Origin: Saturnia japonica
Taxonomy: Eukaryota > Arthropoda > Insecta > Lepidoptera > Saturniidae
Direction of reading: 5' to 3'
Assembly (NCBI GenBank): GCA_033032175.1
Contig: CM065313.1
Span: 12,811,327-12,875,326, forward strand
DNA length: 64,000 nt
Part shown: in pieces, positions 57,155 through 64,000 of the stretch
Layout of the letters: each line of letters starts with the position of its first letter
How positions within the stretch are numbered: position 1 is the first letter of the stretch
The notes under the pieces: generated by a model
Told to the model about the DNA's origin: nothing
The model's input: the letters and a program-made list of their open reading frames with translations, nothing else
Database searches by the model: none
Translations under genes and position numbers: made by a program

Positions 57155-59200
57155 ATCAATAAAAATCAAATTAAATATTTCTAAACTCATAAATGGAATA
57201 ATTAGTATTTTTAGAATTATTTGTCATAGTTCACCGCCAACTGTCTGTGCAAATAGATGGGTTTTTTTATGATATTCAATAATAAATTAAATTCGCTGTG
57301 TAATAAACCAGCTGTTTTTTTTAAATTCACAGTTGAAATGCATCAACAATAGTGTCTGCAATTTACTTTGTGCAGTACACGAAATTTATACCAAGGTCAA
57401 ATTATACGACGGTAGGCAGAGAAAAGTTTTTTTAACAGAGTCACGCCTGCATGACTATTGCCACTTAATCGAGGAGAAAGGAGTTTTGTTGCAACCGTTC
57501 ACCGCGAATTTTTTATATGCACGACGTACAGTCTGCCGTGAATCTTCTGTGCTTACCCTCATTTGTAGCATTAGCGACCGATTGAGGTGCTCGACGGATG
57601 CATACGATTATAATTAGGATTGTATTTCTGATTCCGACGAAGCTGAGTATGGCGGGCACAGCTGAATTCCATGTGAGTCATTGTGCTCTTTCTGTTGCCT
57701 TTATTTTAGTAAAACACTTAGCCGTCTCCCGCGCATCATTGTTCCTTACCTTCCGTGCAGTGAGCGGTAATTAAAACGTCCGCAGCCAATAAATTCCTGT
57801 TAAGTTATTGTTAAGGGCTTGAATCAAGAGGTTATCTTAGTGATCGCTCCTAAAGTGCTTAATCTAATTGATGTTAATTATGAAACACTATCAGAAATTT
57901 TAGTACTCAAAAAAAATCTTATAAATATTTGTTTAAAACACTTCACATCGCTTCCAGCTTTACCTTTGGTCGTGCAGATTTTTCCGTTTAGCACATTCAA
58001 GTAAATAAACCTATGAGAATATGGAACTTTGAACTCTGAACACATTTAAAAACAATACAAAACACAAAATAAACTACATATCTTTTTTGAATTATCCAAT
58101 GATTACGTAATATATTTGTTATCCTTATTTCACTCGTTGCCTATATCGGGTATGCATCTGACTACATTATATAAAATTAACATTATTACAAAAATGTAGG
58201 TATACATATCAAATATGTGATTATTATTTATTAAGGATATTGAGAGATAAAGAATATTATTTGTGATGGATTTTGTTCTACTCTCGATATACCTATATAG
58301 TTATGTAAATACCAATTTACCCCAATTAGCTGATTTAAGCAAACGCTGTAAGCAAGATATAAGACCTATACATGTTTCGCATTGTTTATTTTTCCGTGGT
58401 AGCGCGACATCAAGCGCTAAAAATGGAAATCGACGCTTGTAATATAAATACGTATGTATGTTGTAGTTGTAGTATTTTCTCAATCATCACGCTATTATTC
58501 CAAAATAACTATATTTCTTCTTCACGGACATGCTTCTTGGAGTAATTATGGACATAATAACGGCATTAGGTACACCTGTTTTTTCCGATAGGACATGAAG
58601 CAAGAAGTTAACTGAGAACCTACAATAGGTGAGCAGGTAAAATACATTAAGTAGACGATCACAAATGACGATCGATGCCTCGTAGCAGTCAATTGTATAT
58701 TACCTACATACTGTATTAATTACACTGTACTTATGAACAGGTGTATAGTCAACAGTGTAAATGTAGACCTATTCCCGAGCCAAAAATTGCTTTAGTCACA
58801 TTCTCATTTGCGATATTTGAGTCGTCGATTTTTTTTTTTCAGAATTTAGTTTTTTTTGTTAATCATTATATTACTAGTTATGTGCAAACGTATGTAACAT
58901 TTAAAAAAAACGGTATTATTGATCAATTGAAAGTTTGAGGTACATTGCAGAAATATGTGCGGAATATAAAGATTATCAGTGTGTTTAAATGAAGCATAAT
59001 ATAGATTGTCATCTAAGTATAGAAGCATATAGGTAGGTGTACCTACGTGTGTTAAATTAAGAAGATAGCTAGAATGTCGTAATAGCCTTTTTCGGGGAAA
59101 AAATAAAGATAAGTACTCTAGTTCACATGTTAGGATTAAAATTATCATTTATTAAAATAGGTATTTAATATTTATTTATTTTATAAATAAAAATCTTGTG
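57155..59200. other. Mostly AT-rich, with one unassigned balanced segment
   Basis: 57330-57780 has more balanced composition. It holds an acceptor-like 'gtttttttaacag' at about 57425-57437 inside a 94-codon frame (57333-57617) and another near 57712. I recognise no protein, and the donor/acceptor spacing does not make a sensible gene. The rest is AT-rich with no feature. Confidence 0.35.
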
Positions 59201-59239
59201 TGCGTCGGTTTGTTATCGTGTAATTTTTGAACGACTTGA

Positions 59240-59505
59240 CAGATAGAGCTCGGTCGGGGGACTCGTCTTCCTATTGCACAGGTTCTGCGGACGGAGGAGA
59301 CAGCTAGGGTGTACCGAACTGTCTCCTGTAGGCCGGGGCGGCGCGGTAGAATGCTACCAAGTACCAGTGGCCCCGCGTCGCCTCATCGAGGCGGGCGGCG
59401 CGGCGCAGCGGATGTCACACTGTGGAGTTTTAGTTAGTAGGAGTCTCACATAACCACTCGTCCCCCGGCTCCCCCATTCATCCATGACGGGTTTCTCCAC
59501 TTAAA
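59240..59505 (-). mobile_element. G+C-rich non-LTR retrotransposon 3'-region-like segment
   Basis: A strikingly G+C-rich block (for example 'gccggggcggcgcggtagaa' and 'gaggcgggcggcgcggcgca') in AT-rich DNA. The minus strand begins 'gtggagaaacccgtcatgga' and 'gggagccgggggacgagtgg'. These phrases look like the 3' ends of G+C-rich lepidopteran LINEs from general familiarity only. No frame with reverse-transcriptase motifs is present. Confidence 0.35.
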
Positions 59506-59509
59506 AAAA

Positions 59510-59950
59510 GGTTTATATAATATATTTAGATTATTATAGTAGGATGACAGTTAATTTCAGAACCAGAATTTTTATTTATTATTTCGATTGTAATTTGCGT
59601 TCAATGTAATTTTTACTTAATATAGATGACCTGCGTTTATGTAGGTAGGTATATTTGTTCAATATTAAGTAGGTATAAACCCAAAAAGATAGGTATTGCA
59701 AAAAATGTAAATAATATGTTAGTGTAACGAACAGTGAAGAAAACAAGCCGGTTGGCACGCGCGATCGGCGACATATTTCCCGAGCGAAGAGCGAAACAGG
59801 TTTCTGTATATTTAGGGTTGCCATTTGTCATTCATACAAAAAAGGGCAAGTCATGGTTTTATACTTGAAATATGATACAAGGCATTTACGGTAACGTGTC
59901 CAATTTAAAACAAAAAAAATTCGTTGAAGGAAAGAAGTGTATTTTTTGAA
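59510..59950. other. AT-rich stretch, no gene seen
   Basis: No recognisable feature. Confidence 0.4.
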
Positions 59951-59954
59951 ATCC

Positions 59955-60115
59955 ATAAATAACGTTGTGCGCCGAGAGATCGGTATCCATTGCTAGTCGT
60001 CACTGTAATGCCAGCCTGCAAGCTTCCCGACAGCTAGCTGATGTCGATCCCGAAACGTGATAAACCAAAAGAAACTTACTGTAACTACTAGACAGCGTTG
60101 CCAGATTTTTTAGGG
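59955..60115 (-). repeat. Family D fragment D9
   Basis: 'gagagatcggtatccattgc', 'tgccagcctgcaagcttccc' and 'gctgatgtcgatcccgaaac' followed by 'gtgataaaccaaaag' match the order in D3 and D5. Only one unit is present. Confidence 0.5.
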
Positions 60116-60119
60116 CATA

Positions 60120-60940
60120 GCGAGATTTTGAAACCTTTAGAGTAAAAAAGAGGAATTATTTCGTCGAAAGCGGGTCATAATTTAAAAAAAAAAACGAAAA
60201 TAATCAGTAGTTTTTCTACTATACTTAGGTATTCCCTTTTATTTGAATTTCAAAATAAGCTTACAGTGATTGCCAAAGAAATTGAATTTTAATGAAAATA
60301 TATTACTTTACATACTATCATAATAACAATAACTGTCTCGTTGACCCTTAAAGGCAATTAGGTCTTTAGAGGAATATAATATAAATAACTAATGCTCGCT
60401 CATGTTACTCAAGAATGAGTTATTTATAATTTTCTGAAGATATAACTTCATTTATAATTTCCTTTGCATGCAACATCGAGTAATCCCCGAAAAGCGGGAC
60501 TATAAGCCTGTGCTGTGCCGAACATTTAATTTTGGGCTAAAAATCGTGAGTGCGTAGTGATTTCGACCCAGTTGGGTACCTAGAGATTTCTACCACCCCG
60601 ATATTGGCTGGTAACCCATCATAAATGAAACCAACGATTGGTAGTTATACATTAAATTATATTCAAACCAGCTAGAGCGGATACCAAAGTTTTGCAATAG
60701 CGAGTCACTATGTCGGAGTTTTCAGACTGCATAGCAATGGTTATCATGGTCCAGTGGAATACAAATCCTGCTATAGTATAATATTTTACATAAATTTTTT
60801 ATATGTATATATATTAGTTTCAACATTCTATGAAATGGTACAATTGCTACTTTCTTCTAACAGCGGCTCTGCCTCCATTATCGACTAGTTTTGAGTTAAC
60901 CTACTTATTTAGTTCAAACTATCGACATTTCCTTAGCCTT
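60120..60940. other. AT-rich stretch, no gene seen
   Basis: 60560-60780 is of more balanced composition ('gacccagttgggtacctaga') and may be old TE; not assigned. Confidence 0.4.
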
Positions 60941-60941
60941 T

Positions 60942-61486
60942 AAAAAAAATCGGTTGACTGTAAAGTCGGTTTACTGACGATAGTTTAACGTGACAACGTC
61001 ATAATAAAATACTGATGGAGTGGTATCATTTTTCAAAAGAAAATTTTAATTTTATTTGTTTGATAGATATTTTGTATGGATATAGAGAAGGAGGTAAATG
61101 GAAATGACAATTGAATTGATCAAGTTACATTTATTTGTACGCATAAATACAATTATGTCAATTTTTTTTTACAATGTACATAGTTTTTACAAGTATGAAT
61201 GTGCTTTGAGCAATTGTTTTACAACTTTTAAACATGTGTGATATTTAACTTCTTACAATTTGTGTTATTCTGTTGAGAATAGGACGATGATAGGAAAAGT
61301 AGGAAATGAAAGGGCCGAACGCGGAGGCCGATTGTGCCTCTTTGTCGCTCGTTCCGCGCTCTCGCTTGCACTTCAAGCCTTAAATGGAACGCCTCAGAGC
61401 GAGGTTACGCCGCATGAGTCATGTTTTTTCTTGCGTGCAGCCGGCTCCATCGAATTATAAGACGTTGTCACGTCAATAAAACTGTA
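60942..61486 (-). mobile_element. Non-autonomous element copy 2, shared ends
   Basis: Inverted relative to 55105-55550. Arms 60942-61035 and 61314-61486 match that copy; the 278 bp middle (61036-61313) does not. The AACGTGACAACGTC/GACGTTGTCACGTC motifs are at 60987-61000 and 61461-61474. The frame 61260-61460 (66 codons) is the G+C-rich arm read through and is not treated as a gene. Confidence 0.75.
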
Positions 61487-61489
61487 AGA

Positions 61490-62130
61490 GTAAAATATCT
61501 CTTACTTCTAGACCACAATTTTTCATCTAATCAAAACCATGTATTGAAATTGATGATTTAAAAAATGCATTGTAGTTTTATCAAGAAGCTCGTCTAAATA
61601 GATCGAGAGAAAATATTTAAAATCATTTATTTGTGTTCTATAACATACGTATTGCTACAGTTTTATTTGCTATAGGCACTGCTTTATGATGATCTACAAA
61701 TTTTTGATTAGTATTGCTATAAAATACCTTCATGCCCTTTTAATTTATCGCTGGTAGCCCTGAGTAAGGGAGGTGCATGTAACCACTCGCTATGCCGACA
61801 TGCTCGCTTGCTACACTGCATTATGTGCTACTTACGAGCATTCTAACAATTTAACTATATTTCAATTCCGTATGTATTTCAAAACTTGAGTACCACAGAT
61901 CCTTATAATTGCTAGTTATATAGAAATAACGTAATGGAGTTATGTAAATCCTTTCGTAAGTATGTCGCATTAAAGTTTTATAAAAATCCTTATTATCGTA
62001 TACCAGTAACGTGAACATGTACGTTTATATTAGTAACATTAGCTACTGGCCATGTCAGATCATTAAAAAAAATTATATACCTACAACTGCATATAAAACA
62101 TGGTTAATTTAATCAAGCTTCGAATATTAA
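61490..62130. other. AT-rich stretch, no gene seen
   Basis: No recognisable feature. Confidence 0.45.
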
Positions 62131-62137
62131 TTTATTA

Positions 62138-62620
62138 CTAGCTATGCCCGCGGCTTTGCTCACGTGGACTACAGAATACAATCGATCGGGCACACGCGCA
62201 AATCCTGCCGGTTATTTTAAATACAAAAATACTTATTGTCGGTGCTCCGTAGAAGATATACATATACTCCCTCTTAATTTTTTTTAGTTTATTTTAATGT
62301 ATACAATTATTAAGTAATACAATAATTTGATATATCTCATAAGGTTTACTCAGGATAAGCCATTTAAGCGTCCGAATTGATGCACCATGACCAGTTTTTT
62401 TTATTTGCTCGAAAATTCTAATCTTTTTTAAAAATAAAAGTAGCTTTATTTACGCCTTATAACATCAGCTATCAAACAGTGAAAATCGGCCCAACTGTTT
62501 CGGAGATTACCCGGAACAAACAGGCAGACAACCAAAAGTATAAAAAATGGGTTTTTTGTTGAAGTGAAAAGCTGTTATTTTGACATTACAAACAGACACT
62601 TAATTATATTGATAAAATAT
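62138..62620 (-). mobile_element. Non-autonomous Helitron
   Basis: CTAG end at 62138-62141 with 'ctatgcccgcggctttgctc' next to it, then 'acgtggactacagaataca', 'aggataagccatttaagcgt' and 'cggagattacccggaacaaa'. Same family as 51764-52255 and 8414-8886. The TC end near 62620 is degraded ('attgataaaata'). Confidence 0.78.
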
Positions 62621-62624
62621 ACAC

Positions 62625-63240
62625 CAAAAACAAATAAAATACAGTTGTTGTACGGCTTTTAATCCTAATTGGAAGTAAATTATAAATAATAGAACATTTA
62701 AGTATGTTTTGTATGTTTCATGTTCACCTTGAAAAAGATAGCAGTAAAAAAATGTCTCGTGTGTGTTCATACTATAATAATGTTAACTACAATACTACAA
62801 GCATAAAATTAATAATTATCAATATAAAATTATGTGAGTAGTAACGTTATCTTCTGATATTCCTGGAACAACATAATAATAGTCTTTACAATTATTCCTT
62901 GTCTTATAACAAGATATTCAATTATAGGCTGCATAATGTACTTACCTAAGTAATACTTTTAATTAATCAAATGTACTTAACCATATTTTACGGCAAGTAG
63001 AATAAAGCTCAATATAAAGTTAATACATTTTCTTTTAAATCTCTGCTTAATAAATATTATTATTTTGTATTTCTATGACAAATTAATTACACTACTACTC
63101 CGATTTTCTGAATAAAGGTAACGCCAATCCGTTTTACGTATTACCCTATACATTATAGGTAGATACCTAAATAGCAGCAAAAATACCCTATTACTTTTCT
63201 ACCTGAAGATAAAGCGGAAGTTTCAGCAAATACTCATATT
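62625..63240. other. AT-rich stretch, no gene seen
   Basis: No recognisable feature. Confidence 0.45.
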
Positions 63241-63244
63241 TCTA

Positions 63245-63480
63245 TGAAGCAATGGTGGCTGTGGTTGCGTGCACGGACATCGCGTCGATCGACGTAAGTT
63301 CGTATCCTTTCAATGAACCAGAGCTTTCGGTTAAAGAAAACATTGTGATGAAACCATAGCATGGTGGTAGGGCTTTTTCTAATACCCGTATGGTTAGCTA
63401 CTAACGTGAAATTGAAATTTTTTCACCAAGCACTTAATATGTGATCCGACAACTGCACTTGAGAGCCAGACTTCCATTAA
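63245..63480 (+). mobile_element. SINE B copy with decayed head
   Basis: 'gcgtgcacggac', 'gtcgatcgacgtaagttcgt', 'gagctttcggttaaagaaaa', 'gtgatgaaaccatagcatgg' and 'ttctaatacccg' follow the order of the 44390-44632 copy. The A box has mutated, so it is unlikely to be transcribed by pol III. Confidence 0.6.
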
Positions 63481-63484
63481 ACAT

Positions 63485-64000
63485 AGTGTGTTACAATCTT
63501 GAGCCACATCGCAAAACCTACAACGATATAAAAATAACTAAATAAAGGGTCACATTCTATGAAAATTGTTTTAAAATGTATTATTACATCGCAACAACAA
63601 CAATCGCAAGATGAACAAAAAATATTATATAATATATAAACAAAAAAACTAAAGTATTAAATAAATACAAATAAGCCAAAGTTCAGGTTTTTATAAAGGT
63701 ACATTCATTAATGTACAAAGTTTACACAATGCCCTTGGTATAGACGCAATAATTAATAATTATGAAAAAAATATTAATAAAACGCAATAACATTGATATC
63801 TTTTACTTTCGTTATCATAACAATATCACTACTATCTATAGGTAGGTACTTTTTGCTGGCGTCACGGCGTCACGGTCGGTGATAAGATTCCACAGAATTA
63901 TACAAGAATTATATGCGTATACGGACACGAAGCACGTTTTTGTTTTCTTCATATTCATTCCCGAAAACAAAATACGTATGTTCATTTAGCGGTACTTAAA
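63485..64000. other. AT-rich stretch, no gene seen
   Basis: No recognisable feature. A small direct repeat 'gcgtcacg' occurs twice at 63859-63874. Confidence 0.45.

Noticed and set aside
57333..57617. 94-codon frame that could be a host exon
   Set aside because: An acceptor-like tract lies in its middle, no sensible splice structure results, and the peptide is unrecognised. Kept only as an unassigned segment.
61260..61460. 66-codon frame also present on the minus strand at 55040-55351, as if a conserved small protein
   Set aside because: The shared peptide comes from a DNA repeat (the arm of the 55.1/60.9 kb element). Both strands of the arm are open because it is G+C-rich. Conservation is explained by element copying.
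1..64000. CRISPR array, rRNA, bacterial operon, or endogenous viral element
   Set aside because: No regularly spaced identical repeats with unique spacers, no rRNA-like blocks and no viral protein motifs were seen. Reverse-transcriptase sequence found is of the non-LTR type.

Overview
This is a 64 kb window of AT-rich eukaryotic DNA. The repeat content points to a moth or butterfly (Lepidoptera): a tRNA-derived SINE of the kind common in moths, many non-autonomous Helitron-like elements ending in CTAG, 3' ends of endonuclease/reverse-transcriptase LINEs with an ATG/GAT microsatellite tail, and frequent TACCTA/TAGGTA words. Assignment below order is not possible from the sequence alone.

I found no intact, confidently recognisable host protein gene. 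Nearly all long open frames are chance ORFs or translations of repeats. The recognisable coding material is transposon debris: a 5'-truncated LINE reverse transcriptase with a frameshift and a stop (2814-4102, +), two more LINE C-terminal fragments (48114-48421 and 50069-50280, both -), a decayed Helitron Pif1-like helicase whose catalytic core is deleted (53785-54947, -), a deleted pogo/Tigger-like element that keeps its TIRs, TA target site and the first 14 transposase codons (26386-27054, +), and a doubtful hAT transposase tail (13258-13500, +). One possible host exon is the 3' end of an open frame at 37276-37487 (-), preceded by a good splice acceptor.

Layout. 0-6 kb: AT-rich sequence, one Helitron-like fragment, the LINE, then GC/CpG-richer non-repeat patches at 1.1-1.4, 4.8-5.1 and 5.3-5.9 kb that look more like promoter or exon DNA than like TE. 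6-20 kb: scattered old repeats (SINE head fragment, Helitrons, families A and D). 20-29 kb: dense TE region with a SINE, Helitrons, the Tigger-like element and a poly(A) retroposon flanked by a 12 bp target-site duplication and nested inside a family-D copy. 29-43 kb: mostly featureless AT-rich DNA, with adjacent Helitrons at 32.7-34.0 kb, a TATA-bearing CpG-rich patch at 36.4-36.7 kb and the possible exon at 37.3 kb. 43-55 kb: a second dense TE region, with SINE heads, a diverged ~125 bp tandem array, two LINE tails, a 172 bp near-perfect inverted repeat, Helitrons and the Helitron helicase. 55-61.5 kb: two inverted copies of one non-autonomous element (55105-55550 and 60942-61486) that share their ends but have unrelated middles. 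61.5-64 kb: a Helitron, a SINE-derived fragment and AT-rich DNA.

The window reads as intergenic DNA or a very large intron built from layered TE insertions. I saw no operon, defence cluster, CRISPR array, rRNA or functional tRNA. The most unusual structures are the long inverted repeat at 50.7-51.3 kb, the shared-ends/variable-middle element pair, the tandem-dimer structure of repeat family D, and the tandem array at 47.2-47.7 kb. Family letters A-F are labels used only here. Repeat homologies were judged by eye, so boundaries are approximate unless a TSD, TIR or CTAG end is stated.
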